64,000 nucleotides of DNA, taken from Sphingobacterium athyrii. GTDB taxonomy: Bacteria; Bacteroidota; Bacteroidia; Sphingobacteriales; Sphingobacteriaceae. The notes beneath the pieces were generated by a model, which saw only the letters and a list, made by a program, of their open reading frames with translations, was not told the DNA's origin and did no database searches. The stretch's first letter is position 1. Each line of letters opens with the position of its first letter. Of this stretch, positions 1-9,619 are shown piece after piece. The stretch is from NCBI RefSeq assembly GCF_003071065.1, contig NZ_QCXX01000006.1:186001-250000 (forward strand), given 5' to 3'. The position numbers were made by a program, and so were the translations under genes.

Positions 1-315
1 ATCAACGGACCTTTTTTTGCGTCTTAGCACGATTTGATGGATTGCATTAATGCGATAAGCCGGTTGCACAGGCGGGCGTCATTTGCATGGTCAGGTTAAT
101 CGAAAACTCTCCGTACGATCTTGGTAATACACAGGAGACCGAGTGACATAAATTTCATTTTATAGGGATTAAACAATCGATTGCGCTATTCACGCAATCG
201 ATTTCGTTTGTCCAATACTTTTTTTCCAAAGAATATCCCTCTAATTTAAGGGACTAAACCAGTCAATCTTAAACTGAAAAAACTGACTGACTAAATAATA
301 ACTAACTATTTAATT
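1..315. other. Leader region upstream of the first SusC gene
   Basis: No coding sequence is supported in this stretch. It holds a 10-bp palindrome GCATTAATGC at 44-53 and a perfect 11-bp inverted repeat at 175-203, listed separately. The last 60 bases before the SusC start are AT-rich with repeated CTGACTGACT-like words. I found no convincing TTTG / TAnnTTTG promoter at standard spacing. The window begins between genes or just beyond the end of a gene outside it. Confidence 0.5.
175..203. promoter_or_regulatory. Perfect 11-bp inverted repeat, candidate operator
   Basis: AATCGATTGCG (175-185) is followed by a 7-base spacer and its exact reverse complement CGCAATCGATT (193-203). The left arm sits in the self-palindrome CAATCGATTG (174-183). 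The element lies about 110 bp upstream of the SusC start at 316 and is not followed by a T run. That fits a dimeric repressor or activator site better than a terminator. The binding protein is unknown, and the site differs from the GGGAACGTTCCC-type sites near the LacI gene. Confidence 0.4.
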
Positions 316-3300
316 ATGATTTCAAAATTTACAAGTAACCAAAAGGTAAGCCTGCTTGCTATTGCTCTTCTTGTGGCATCTTCGCAAAGTACGTTTGCGA
401 TCGATAGGCCTGCCGTCTTTGAGAGTACAGCGAACCTAATTGAACAAAATCAGATTACGGGAAAGGTCACTTCGGATAATGGACCACTGGCAGGTGCTAC
501 CATTTCGGTGAAAGGTACCTCCGTGTCGACATCGACTGATACAAAAGGTGCATTTTCAATCAAGGCCAAGACTGGTGATATTTTGGTTGTAAGTAGTGTG
601 GGGTATAAACCCAAAGAAGTGACTGTAGCTGGTAGTACGATTTCTATTCAATTGGAAGGCGACAACGCGGCATTGGAGGAAGTCGTGGTGGTGGGCTTTG
701 CCAAACAAAAGAAGGTAAACCTCACTGGTGCCGTACAGGCAATTACGTCAAAAGACTTACAGGATCGCCCCGTGACGAACGTATCATCGGCTATTCAAGG
801 TAAATTTTCCGGTGTAACCATTACACAGAATTCTGGTCAACCGGGTAAAGATAATGGTACCATACGGATTCGTGGTCTGGGTACGATCAACAACGCCAAT
901 CCCTTAGTGATTGTGGACGGTATCGAAAGTTCGATGAATAATATCAACCCAAATGACATTGAAAGTGTATCTGTATTGAAAGATGGACCGAGCGCTGCGA
1001 TCTATGGTTCGAAGGCGGCAAATGGGGTCATTTTAATTACGACAAAAAAAGGGGGTAGTGGCAAACCGCAATTAAATTATACAGGATATGCTGGTATTCA
1101 AGACCCAACACGTCTGCCGGAATATATGAATTCTTATGATCATGCCGTGATCCTTAATGAAGCACTCAAGAATGAAGGAAAAACGACTCGCTTTACAGCG
1201 CAAGACCTTGAGCTTTTTAAAAATGGTTCGGATCCAGATGGACATCCCAATACAGATTGGTTGGGCTTATTGTACAAGGGCTCGGGCTTCCAACAAGCGC
1301 ACAACTTGCAAGTGACAGGTGGCACAGAAGATGTGCAATATATGGCTTCTGGTGGTTACTTGGGACAAAAAGGTGTGATTAAAGTAGCAAGTTCAGACCG
1401 ATATAACTTGCGCACAAATGTAGGAGCGAAAGTATCGGAAAGATTACGCTTTGATCTGGGATTGGCCTACAATTATCAACGCATTACAGAGCCAGTAAAC
1501 CCGTATACTGGTGATATGGCACAGATCTTTAGACAAGTCAACCGGATTCCAAATTTTATTCCCTATAAATATAGCAACGGTGTGTACGGCCGTGGCAGCG
1601 ATGGTAATCCCATTGCTTGGATGGACATGGAGTCTAAAGATAATATGACCTATAAACATACACAGGTAAATTTCTCGGGTGAATTTAAAATCTTAGAGGG
1701 ATTGAAAGTAAAACAGGTTATTGGATTTCAGCCCATAGACAATATGTCGTCTAAGTTTGTTAAAGATATTCAATACTACAATCAAAATGGCGAATCTGGC
1801 CCTAAACAGGGAATAAATAACTTGACAGTCTATAACTTCCAATCAGAACGATTGACTTTTCAGACCTTATTGACCTACGATAAAAAGATTGGAAATCACC
1901 AGTTCAATGTTTTGGGTGGATTTATGGATGAGACTTTTAGGGCTGACTATTCAAGTGCCTACGCACAAGGTTTTTTGAATCATGATTTTCCGGAACTTAA
2001 TTTAGGTAGCAGAGATGGCATGAAAGTAGACGGCGGTGCCAAAAAATTGATCTTACGTTCATTCTTTGGCCGGATAAACTATGCTTTTGCAGACAAATAT
2101 CTTTTGGAAGCCAATGTAAGACGTGATGGGACTTCGCGTTTCTTGGGGAATAATCGCTGGAGTACTTTCCCTTCATTCTCGGCAGGATGGCGTATTTCGC
2201 AGGAAGATTTTTTCAAGGAATCCGCGTTGGCTGAAGGAATATCAGAATTGAAATTAAGAGGAGGCTGGGGTAAATTGGGAAATCAGCAGTTGTCTGCAAC
2301 ATCAGACAATTTATATCCAACGGGAGATGCATTTTATCCAGGAATATTTACAATTGCTCCAGGATTTAATTATCCTTTTGAAAAAGATAAAGTGAGTTCT
2401 GGAGGAGCTACAGCACAATCGGCCAATCCATTACTGCGTTGGGAAGCGACCACAAGTACCAATATTGGTTTGGACTTGAACTTGAAGAATAACCTAGGTT
2501 TTGTATTTGAATATTTTGACCGTCGTACCGATGGTGTACTCTTAAAATTGCCTGTTTCAAACCTTTACGGTCTTCCGGCACCTTATCAGAATGCGGGGAA
2601 AGTACAAAATAATGGGGTAGAGTTACAAATCAATTACCAAAATAGTATCGGGGATTTTAAATATAGCATAGCTGCCAATGGATCCTATATCAATAATCAG
2701 ATTAAAAAATGGGCAAGCGATGAACCACAAGTGAATGGAACGTTTTATGTCTATGAACAAGGCAGACCTATTCGTTCATTCTACGGCTATGAGAGTATTG
2801 GAATCTACCGCTCTAATGAGGAATACACGAATAGTAAAATACAGGGTGTAAATGATAAGATCGGTGCTGGAGACCTGATCTATAAAGATCAAAATGGGGA
2901 TAAGAAGATTGACGGCAACGATCGGGTATATTTAGGATCGCCAGATCCTAAATTCATCTTTGGCTTGACTTCAAATATGAGCTATAAAAACTTTGATCTG
3001 AGTCTTTTTTTCCAAGGAGCAGCAAAGGTACAAGGATATCTGTGGGGCGAAGCCATTGGCGGCATCTCTGGGTCGGATAAACCCACAACCATCTATGCTG
3101 ATCGCTTTAATGCCGAAACAAATCCAAGTGGATCTATGCCACGTGCACTCACCAGCTGGACACAAAATAGCCCTTCGGGTACCCCTTCGGACTTCTGGAT
3201 TCAAAACGCGAGTTACGTACGTCTAAAAAATATCACTTTTGGCTATACGCTGCCAAAAACATTTACAGATCGAATTGGAATAAAGGGGGCCAAACTTTAT

Positions 3301-3432
3301 TATAGCGGTCAAAATCTGTTGACATTCACTGGATTTGCTAAAGGATTTGATCCAGAGGCACCAGCTGATTCACGCGGTAATTACTATCCGCAAGTAAAAA
3401 CAAATGTCTTTGGTCTTAACGTAAACTTTTAA
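316..3432 (+). CDS. SusC/RagA-family TonB-dependent outer-membrane transporter
   Basis: A 1038-aa outer-membrane transporter of the SusC family, which with SusD takes up glycan fragments using TonB energy. It has a signal peptide (about residues 1-28) and a carboxypeptidase-regulatory-like beta-sandwich (about 46-115). The TonB-box motif EEVVVVGF follows near 121-128, then a plug domain containing the family's IRIRGLGTINNANPLVIVDG-type segment, and a beta-barrel ending in FGLNVNF with a terminal aromatic residue. There is no STN domain, so no direct anti-sigma signalling is expected. The SusD partner follows after 9 bp. No enzyme gene accompanies the pair, so the substrate is undetermined; the fructan locus immediately downstream makes a fructan or related sugar possible. 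Confidence 0.93.
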   Translation: MISKFTSNQKVSLLAIALLVASSQSTFAIDRPAVFESTANLIEQNQITGKVTSDNGPLAGATISVKGTSVSTSTDTKGAFSIKAKTGDILVVSSVGYKPKEVTVAGSTISIQLEGDNAALEEVVVVGFAKQKKVNLTGAVQAITSKDLQDRPVTNVSSAIQGKFSGVTITQNSGQPGKDNGTIRIRGLGTINNANPLVIVDGIESSMNNINPNDIESVSVLKDGPSAAIYGSKAANGVILITTKKGGSGKPQLNYTGYAGIQDPTRLPEYMNSYDHAVILNEALKNEGKTTRFTAQDLELFKNGSDPDGHPNTDWLGLLYKGSGFQQAHNLQVTGGTEDVQYMASGGYLGQKGVIKVASSDRYNLRTNVGAKVSERLRFDLGLAYNYQRITEPVNPYTGDMAQIFRQVNRIPNFIPYKYSNGVYGRGSDGNPIAWMDMESKDNMTYKHTQVNFSGEFKILEGLKVKQVIGFQPIDNMSSKFVKDIQYYNQNGESGPKQGINNLTVYNFQSERLTFQTLLTYDKKIGNHQFNVLGGFMDETFRADYSSAYAQGFLNHDFPELNLGSRDGMKVDGGAKKLILRSFFGRINYAFADKYLLEANVRRDGTSRFLGNNRWSTFPSFSAGWRISQEDFFKESALAEGISELKLRGGWGKLGNQQLSATSDNLYPTGDAFYPGIFTIAPGFNYPFEKDKVSSGGATAQSANPLLRWEATTSTNIGLDLNLKNNLGFVFEYFDRRTDGVLLKLPVSNLYGLPAPYQNAGKVQNNGVELQINYQNSIGDFKYSIAANGSYINNQIKKWASDEPQVNGTFYVYEQGRPIRSFYGYESIGIYRSNEEYTNSKIQGVNDKIGAGDLIYKDQNGDKKIDGNDRVYLGSPDPKFIFGLTSNMSYKNFDLSLFFQGAAKVQGYLWGEAIGGISGSDKPTTIYADRFNAETNPSGSMPRALTSWTQNSPSGTPSDFWIQNASYVRLKNITFGYTLPKTFTDRIGIKGAKLYYSGQNLLTFTGFAKGFDPEAPADSRGNYYPQVKTNVFGLNVNF

Positions 3433-3441
3433 TTGTAAATC

Positions 3442-5058
3442 ATGAAACTTAAAAATATAACCATAGCACTAAGTGTTGCGACACTTTTATTTTCGTGTCA
3501 GAAACTGGATCAAGAACCTCTAGATGCCTATAATGCTGATAATTTTTGGAAAACAGAAGCGGAGGCGGACTTTGCTGTGACTGGATTGTATAGTGGGACA
3601 AGTGATGGGGACGGAAAAATGAACGAGGGTTCTGCCTGGGAAGATGGGACGCAAATCTTTTATATGGACTGTACTTCAGATAATTCCAATAGCGATTTTC
3701 CATGGGAGGGCTTTCAAGGTCTAGGAAACGGTACAGCAACACCAACAAATTCTGGAAATGCCGAAGCAAGGTATACCTATGAGCATATTCGTCGTGCAAA
3801 TTATATTCTTGAGAATATTGATAAAGCACCGATGGCTGTGGAAAAAAGAAAAAAGTTGATAGCTGAAGTTCGGGTGATCCGTGCTTACAGATACTTTGAT
3901 ATGGCCACCTTATTCGGCGCTGTGCCAATCATTACTAAAACATTAGCTAAAGAAGATGCTTACATTCCAGCGAATACCCAAAAAGAAGTGCTGGAATTTG
4001 TGGAAAAAGAATTAAAGGAAGCTGCTGCTGATTTGTCTTACGCAAGAGGCGGTGCGCGAATGTCCAAAGGTGCTGCCTTAGGGCTTTTGGCTCGTTGTTA
4101 TGCCTTCCAGAAAAAACATCAAGAGGTAATCAATACTACCGAAGAAATCATTTCTGCAGGAACCTATAAACTTTTTGATGACTATGCTACTTTATTTGAG
4201 GAGGCAAATGAAAATAACAGTGAAGTGATGATGAACATTGAGTATATAGCCAATGTACAAGGGTATACCATGCTTGGCATTATGCTCCCCAATTCCATGG
4301 GGGGATGGGGATCAATTGTGCCTACCCAAAGTCTGGTAGATGCATTTGAAACGGCAGATGGAAAAACCATTAGTGAATCGACAAATTATAATCCTGCAAA
4401 TCCTTATGAAAATAGGGATCCGCGCCTGGGAGCAACTATTGTTTATCCTGGAGCCTCGTACAATGGCAAATATTTTGATCCGCTGAACCCAAAATCAGAC
4501 GATTATCCTTCCGGTCCTGATAATGCATCCAGTACAGCTTATAATTACAAGAAGTATATTCAAAATCCAAGCAGCTATGTGAACTTATGGAATGTAGGTA
4601 CCAATATTATTGTGATGCGTTATGCAGAGATGTTATTATTAAATGCTGAGGCAAAAATCGAACTGGGAAAGATTGATAACAGCGTATATGAAAATATAGA
4701 TCTGGTACGCGAACGTGCTAATATGCCAAAAGTGGATAAAGCTGTATATGCCGGTCAAGGCAAATTACGTGAATTGGTACGTCGAGAACTTCGCGTCGAA
4801 TTGGCGGGTGAAGGACGTCGTCGTTTTGATATTATCCGCTGGGGAATAGCGAAAGATGTGTTGAACGGTCCAGTGAATGGTGCTTTGTCACAAGGAACGG
4901 TTGATCCAAAAACAGGGAAGGTAACCTACACATCTCTGACTGACCGCTTTTTCTCCGAAAACAGAACATTCAAAGTTGATAAAAATGAATTATGGCCAAT
5001 TCCGCAGGCTGTCATCGACAACAGCAAGGGAACGCTGAAACAAAATCCAGGTTATTAA
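3442..5058 (+). CDS. SusD/RagB-family outer-membrane lipoprotein
   Basis: A 538-aa surface glycan-binding lipoprotein that caps the SusC transporter just upstream. The N-terminus carries a lipobox ending LFSC with Cys19 as the lipidation site. The body has the SusD signatures: an early EAEADFAVTGLY-type segment, a VIRAYRYFDMATLFGAVP helix region, the RRELRVELAGEGRRRFDIIRW motif, and the typical C-terminal end LWPIPQ...KQNPGY. It starts 9 bp after the SusC stop, so the two are surely co-transcribed. A strong hairpin terminator begins 55 bp after its stop. The ligand cannot be read from the sequence. Confidence 0.93.
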   Translation: MKLKNITIALSVATLLFSCQKLDQEPLDAYNADNFWKTEAEADFAVTGLYSGTSDGDGKMNEGSAWEDGTQIFYMDCTSDNSNSDFPWEGFQGLGNGTATPTNSGNAEARYTYEHIRRANYILENIDKAPMAVEKRKKLIAEVRVIRAYRYFDMATLFGAVPIITKTLAKEDAYIPANTQKEVLEFVEKELKEAAADLSYARGGARMSKGAALGLLARCYAFQKKHQEVINTTEEIISAGTYKLFDDYATLFEEANENNSEVMMNIEYIANVQGYTMLGIMLPNSMGGWGSIVPTQSLVDAFETADGKTISESTNYNPANPYENRDPRLGATIVYPGASYNGKYFDPLNPKSDDYPSGPDNASSTAYNYKKYIQNPSSYVNLWNVGTNIIVMRYAEMLLLNAEAKIELGKIDNSVYENIDLVRERANMPKVDKAVYAGQGKLRELVRRELRVELAGEGRRRFDIIRWGIAKDVLNGPVNGALSQGTVDPKTGKVTYTSLTDRFFSENRTFKVDKNELWPIPQAVIDNSKGTLKQNPGY

Positions 5059-5113
5059 TCGCACATTTAACACGATTTGGGAATACCTTTTGAGTGTGGC
5101 GATGAGTTGATTG

Positions 5114-5149
5114 AAAACGGTTAAGCACTAGTTGCTTAACCGTTTTTTT
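5114..5149. terminator. Bidirectional rho-independent terminator
   Basis: A perfect 14-bp stem, AAAACGGTTAAGCA (5114-5127) paired with TGCTTAACCGTTTT (5133-5146), encloses a 5-base loop and is followed by more T residues. The A-rich left flank gives the same structure on the other strand. It separates the SusD gene (plus) from the convergent hybrid sensor gene (minus) and can serve both. Confidence 0.88.
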
Positions 5150-5167
5150 ATTTGATTTTTTGTTCTA

Positions 5168-7954
5168 TTATTTTCTGTCCAGCTCTTTTTTAAAACTGCT
5201 TGGCGACTGTCCATATCTCTTTTTAAATGCTGAAGCAAAATAGGAAGCCGATGAAAAACCGACACTGCTAAAGATCTCATTGATATGGAGGCCATCTGCC
5301 ATCAGGCTTTTGGCTTTTTTGAGCCTTCTTTCGACAATATATTCGCTGATGCTACAGTCGAGCAACTGTTTAACCTTTCGATAGAGCTGCACGCGCGATA
5401 AGTGAAGTTCGCTGGCAATATCGTCGACGCTCAGCCTTGAATCGGCCAGCTTTGATTCAACAATCGTCGAAAAACTATTGAGAAAGCGTCTGTCGCTCTC
5501 GTTAATGCTATCAGACTGTGAAGTATCAAATTGCTCCACAGTGCTGCTATATTTTTCTTTCAGCTGATGCCTCGATTGTAGGATATTGCCAATCCGTACC
5601 TTAAGGAGGGCTGCATTGAATGGTTTGGTGATATAGTCGTCTGCCTTCAAAAGGCTTCCCTCAAGCATAGTTTCTTCGTTAGCAAGTGCACTCAACAAAA
5701 TGACTGGAATATGAGCAGTCTGATAGAAGGTTTTGACATCTTTGAGGATATCTAGGCCACTGCCGTCAGGCAGCATAATATCGGTGAGTACCAAATCTGG
5801 GAAATGCGTTTTCATAAAGTTATTGGCTTGACGCGAATCTCTGGCCAATAATAAATTGTAGTCGCTTTCTAAGATAGATCTGAGGTAGTCCCTGATTTCA
5901 TCGTTATCTTCAACAATTAGGATGCTTTTTGATTTATCAGAATGAAAGGAAAGATTCTTTTCGGGAGACTTTACCTCAGGCTCCAGATATTCTTGCTGCT
6001 TGAATATGGGCTTTATGCCAGATCCATCTTTCAGGAGCTCTTCCTGCTCGTAATGGGCATTGCCTATGGGCATCCGTAGTGTAAAAATCGAACCATGGCC
6101 TAATTTGCTGCTGGCCGTGATCTGGCCATGATGTAGCTCGACGATTTGTTTGGCGTAAGCAAGACCAATCCCAGAGCCATTCCTGCTACCTGTTCCTTGA
6201 TAGAAAGGATCAAAAATATGCTCTATATCGATAGGTGCAATTCCTAAACCATTGTCCAATACGCGTAAGTAGAAGTAATCTTTGAAGCTATTTTCTTCCA
6301 ATGAAATTTCAATTCTTCCGCTGGCTGCGGTATGTTTTATGGCATTGGAAAGGAGGTTGGATAGCACCTGTTCCATCAGGTATTCGTCAATCCATACTTC
6401 TTTTAATATACTTTTGTTAACGTAGCTGACGGATATTCTGTTTTTTTTGAGCAGCGGCTTAAAGCTGTTGATTACCTGTTGTATAAAAGGGTCAATCTGT
6501 ACTGCTGAAACCTGAAGCTTGATCTTTGCTTTGCTGATGCGATGGATATCGATCAGATCGCTTACCAGGCGTTGCATTTTTTTCGCACTTCGTTTGACAC
6601 GTGACAATTGATCTTTGATATCGTCGGCAAGATCCTTCCGTGTTTCGAGATCCTCTATTGGTGCTAGGATAAGAGTGAGCGGAGTTTTGAACTCGTGGGA
6701 GATGTTGGTGAAAAAATCGTTTTTAATTTCCGCTGCCTGCTGAATCTGGCTGTTCATCTCAACGATTTGCTTCTGCTGGGACAAGATTTCGCCATTTTTG
6801 ATTTCGAGATGTTTGTTCTTCTCCCAATTGCTTTTGATGACAATGACGGAAACACCGCCAAACACGACTGCGAGCACCAGACTGACAACAAGGACATTGA
6901 GGACAGACTTTTGATTCTGATAAATACGGTTCTGCTCGGTAATAAATTCCTGTCTTTTGTCGATATCTATTTGTTGCTGTTGGATCTTATGGGACTGCAG
7001 TGCGAGTAGTTCTGCATTTGTTTTGTCAATAACGGAGGTAGCAAGGATGTTCTCACGTTTATAAGGCTGATTGTTGATTATCGCTAGCGCTATTCGGATT
7101 GCTTCAGTACCGCCAGTGGGGTACAACATGGAAGCATACATATGGCCTTGCATAATCTGTTCCAAGCCATTGCCCGGTCCGGGCAGTGCATCTACGCCGA
7201 TGATTTTAATATCCTTTTTGAGCTGCGCTTCGTCCAGGGCTTTTTTTACGCCCATGGCCATTTGATCATTGAAAGTAAAAATGACATCGCTTTGCGCCAT
7301 CTGACTGATGTGCTTTCGCGTTTCGGCATAGGCTGTGTTTTTTTCCCATCCCCCGTGGATAATACCGCTTATTTGCATGCCAGATGCTGCCAAAATACTT
7401 TGTTTAAAACCCTTTTCGCGTTCGATGGAAGCCGATGTCCCCGATAGTCCGGTCACTAATCCGACCTTGCCTTTGCCTTGAAGGACAGTTTGACTATATT
7501 GACCTGCAAGTTTACCAATGGCCAGGTTGTCTGCCCCTACGTATGCATTATATTGACCTGAAGAGGTTTTGCGGTCGGTTACGATCACAGGGATATGAAG
7601 CTGGTATATGGAATCAACGATGGGAGTAAGCGGCTCCGCCTCATTGGGCGAAACAATCAACAGGTCGATATCTGCTTTGGCAAGTTCGCGTATCTGGTCA
7701 ATTTGCAGCGCATTGTTGCCATGGGCATCCCGGTATAAGAATTCAATGTCGGGATTAAAGGAGAGTTCGCGTTTCATTTCCTCGAGCATAGTCTGTCTCC
7801 AGGCATCATTTCCAATGCATTGCGAAAAAGCGATGACCCGCTTCTTTTTTTGGCTTACTGATTGACAACCCAAAAAAAGGAATAGGATCAATAGGCCATA
7901 AACGGTGTGTCTTCCCATGATTTTTTTTCCCTTTACAATCCGAATATACATCAT
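5168..7954 (-). CDS. Hybrid two-component system with periplasmic sugar-binding sensor (fructose-type HTCS)
   Basis: A 928-aa single-polypeptide sensor and transcription factor. In order: signal/anchor segment (about 18-30); type I periplasmic-binding-protein domain (about 38-315, ribose-binding-like); transmembrane helix (about 351-373); coiled linker; histidine kinase with phospho-acceptor His420 in NISHEFKTP, then N box and G boxes; response regulator with the Asp in LTDIMLPDGSG; and a C-terminal AraC-type HTH. This architecture matches B. thetaiotaomicron BT1754, whose sensor binds fructose (established). The divergent neighbours (symporter, fructokinase, GH32) agree with fructose sensing. 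An alternative start at 7918 (residue 13, MGRHTVYG) leaves a cleaner signal sequence and is preceded by an AAAGGG stretch; I cannot decide between the two. Confidence 0.92.
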   Translation of the reverse strand: MMYIRIVKGKKIMGRHTVYGLLILFLFLGCQSVSQKKKRVIAFSQCIGNDAWRQTMLEEMKRELSFNPDIEFLYRDAHGNNALQIDQIRELAKADIDLLIVSPNEAEPLTPIVDSIYQLHIPVIVTDRKTSSGQYNAYVGADNLAIGKLAGQYSQTVLQGKGKVGLVTGLSGTSASIEREKGFKQSILAASGMQISGIIHGGWEKNTAYAETRKHISQMAQSDVIFTFNDQMAMGVKKALDEAQLKKDIKIIGVDALPGPGNGLEQIMQGHMYASMLYPTGGTEAIRIALAIINNQPYKRENILATSVIDKTNAELLALQSHKIQQQQIDIDKRQEFITEQNRIYQNQKSVLNVLVVSLVLAVVFGGVSVIVIKSNWEKNKHLEIKNGEILSQQKQIVEMNSQIQQAAEIKNDFFTNISHEFKTPLTLILAPIEDLETRKDLADDIKDQLSRVKRSAKKMQRLVSDLIDIHRISKAKIKLQVSAVQIDPFIQQVINSFKPLLKKNRISVSYVNKSILKEVWIDEYLMEQVLSNLLSNAIKHTAASGRIEISLEENSFKDYFYLRVLDNGLGIAPIDIEHIFDPFYQGTGSRNGSGIGLAYAKQIVELHHGQITASSKLGHGSIFTLRMPIGNAHYEQEELLKDGSGIKPIFKQQEYLEPEVKSPEKNLSFHSDKSKSILIVEDNDEIRDYLRSILESDYNLLLARDSRQANNFMKTHFPDLVLTDIMLPDGSGLDILKDVKTFYQTAHIPVILLSALANEETMLEGSLLKADDYITKPFNAALLKVRIGNILQSRHQLKEKYSSTVEQFDTSQSDSINESDRRFLNSFSTIVESKLADSRLSVDDIASELHLSRVQLYRKVKQLLDCSISEYIVERRLKKAKSLMADGLHINEIFSSVGFSSASYFASAFKKRYGQSPSSFKKELDRK

Positions 7955-7983
7955 TTCACTTTTTTTAGATAATCAGTATATGG

Positions 7984-8004
7984 TTAGTGTATTTATTACA
8001 CTAA
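7984..8004. promoter_or_regulatory. Palindrome between hybrid sensor and symporter genes
   Basis: TTAGTGTA (7984-7991), a 5-base spacer and TACACTAA (7997-8004) form a perfect 8-bp inverted repeat. It sits 30-50 bp upstream of the hybrid-sensor start and about 210 bp upstream of the divergent symporter gene. The position suits control of the sensor gene. There is no T run typical of a terminator. Confidence 0.35.
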
Positions 8005-8151
8005 AATGGATTGAGATAAATATGTATCATTTTCTATAGGATATGTCTAAAAACTAACAGTTTTAAAAGATGAATTTTTTGTAAAATATTGATATATAAA
8101 GGTTTGTTGTGTTTTTAAAAATGTTACATAAATACATGTTTTTGCTGTGTC

Positions 8152-8193
8152 CAAATTTAAGTTAGCATGAATCCTGAGTTAAATTTGAGTTAA
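8152..8193 (+). promoter_or_regulatory. Candidate promoter and direct-repeat box of the fructan operon
   Basis: TAAATTTG (8180-8187) is an exact match to the Bacteroidota -7 consensus TAnnTTTG; the -33 position has only a weak TTTA (8156-8159). Around it lie a perfect 9-bp inverted repeat, CAAATTTAA (8152-8160) with TTAAATTTG (8179-8187), and two direct copies of TGAGTTAA (8175-8182 and 8186-8193) with an 11-bp period, close to one helical turn. Direct repeats are what an AraC-type output domain would be expected to bind. The symporter start codon follows at 8211. Confidence 0.35.
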
Positions 8194-8210
8194 TCAATTA
8201 TAGGGAAAAC

Positions 8211-9533
8211 ATGAACAAAAACACCGTATTAGCCTGGTCATTTGTAGTGGCGTTGGGCGGATTCTTATTTGGCTTTGACACAGCAGTGATTTCTGGAGCT
8301 GAAAAGGCAGTACAGGAGCATTGGCATCTGAGCGAGTTTCAGCATGGGCTTACAATGGCTATTGCCTTAATAGGTACTGTCGTCGGTGCAGCATTGGGGG
8401 CGCTGCCTTCGGATAAGCTTGGCCGCAAGAATACATTATTTGTTGTGGCGGCACTTTATTTTATTTCCGCCATTGGGAGCGCATTGGCGAATGACTGGAC
8501 TATATTTATTTTATTTCGTTTTTTGGGAGGAATCGGAGTCGGTGTGTCTTCGGTGACGGCGCCAATTTACATTTCCGAAATTTCCCCTGCGGCTTCAAGA
8601 GGCAAGTTGGTGGGCCTCTTTCAGTTTAATGTGGTATTGGGAATTCTGATTGCCTACTTATCCAACTATTTTATCGGACAATTGGGGGAAGAATCCTGGC
8701 GCTGGATGCTGGGAGTGCAATGCTTTCCATCGCTCTTGTTCTTTATATTGATCTTCTTTATTCCCGAAAGTCCGAGGTGGCTGTTATTGCATAAAAATAA
8801 TTTGTCCGAAGCAACGAAGATCATGAAAAGAATAAATTCTGAAGATTACGAGCTTGAAATCGAGAAAATTCAGGAATCCAATAATAAGATGGCGGGCGAA
8901 GGTAAATTATTTATACGTGAAAATGCCAAGCCGATCTTGTTAGCCCTCTGTTTTGCGCTATTCAACCAGCTTTCGGGTATCAATGCGATTATTTATTATG
9001 CGCCGCGTGTCTTTGAGATGGCTGGTCTCGGCTCGCAGAGTTCGCTGCTATCCACAGTCGGTATTGGTGTAATCAATTTTATTTTCACTTTGGTGGCGAT
9101 CAATTTTATTGATAAGGTAGGTCGCAAAAAATTAATGCTTGTGGGTTCTCTGGGATTGATCGTATCGCTAGCATTGGTTTCGCAGGCTTTCTACACCGGA
9201 CAGACAACAGGATTCGCCATTACCATCTACCTGATGAGTTTTATCGCTTTTTTCGCCTTCTCGCAGGGAGCGGTGATTTGGGTGTTTATTTCCGAAATTT
9301 TTCCAAATGATGTACGGGCCAAAGGGCAGACATTTGGTAGCCTGACGCATTGGGTGATGGCAGCAATTATCACTTTTTGTTTTCCGGCACTGACGGAGAT
9401 TCTTGGCGGTGGTGGCACCTTTCTGATGTTTGCCCTGTTTATGGTATTGCAGCTTATTTATGTAGTGAAATTTATGCCCGAGACAAAAGGACGGTCTTTG
9501 GAAGATATGGGGCAGACCATCAATCTGCATTAA
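8211..9533 (+). CDS. MFS sugar porter (probable fructose/H+ symporter)
   Basis: A 440-aa inner-membrane carrier with about 12 hydrophobic segments, belonging to the sugar-porter branch of the major facilitator superfamily (XylE/GLUT-like). Visible signatures are DKLGRKN after helix 2, RFLGGIGVGVSS, PESPRWLL before the central loop, DKVGRKK after helix 8, and PETKGRSLE at the C-terminus. It probably imports the monosaccharide released in the periplasm by the GH32 enzymes. It holds the place of BT1758 in the B. thetaiotaomicron fructan locus, next to a fructokinase. Fructose as substrate is inferred from context. It is the first gene of the row transcribed away from the hybrid sensor. Confidence 0.9.
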   Translation: MNKNTVLAWSFVVALGGFLFGFDTAVISGAEKAVQEHWHLSEFQHGLTMAIALIGTVVGAALGALPSDKLGRKNTLFVVAALYFISAIGSALANDWTIFILFRFLGGIGVGVSSVTAPIYISEISPAASRGKLVGLFQFNVVLGILIAYLSNYFIGQLGEESWRWMLGVQCFPSLLFFILIFFIPESPRWLLLHKNNLSEATKIMKRINSEDYELEIEKIQESNNKMAGEGKLFIRENAKPILLALCFALFNQLSGINAIIYYAPRVFEMAGLGSQSSLLSTVGIGVINFIFTLVAINFIDKVGRKKLMLVGSLGLIVSLALVSQAFYTGQTTGFAITIYLMSFIAFFAFSQGAVIWVFISEIFPNDVRAKGQTFGSLTHWVMAAIITFCFPALTEILGGGGTFLMFALFMVLQLIYVVKFMPETKGRSLEDMGQTINLH

Positions 9534-9619
9534 GTAGGTATTTGTAAAGGAAATTAAAATAATCAATTCGGTACACTGTTTTGGCACTCAGCCAAAGCGC
9601 TGTATAAAAAAGAGTAAAT

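Noticed and set aside
3449..3928. 159-codon frame on the minus strand inside the first SusD gene
   Set aside because: It is antisense to a well-supported SusD gene, with a composition typical of a shadow frame.
9580..9596. Hairpin TTTGGC-ACTCA-GCCAAA between the symporter and fructokinase genes
   Set aside because: The stem is only 6 bp and has no T run; too weak to call a terminator in an apparent operon.
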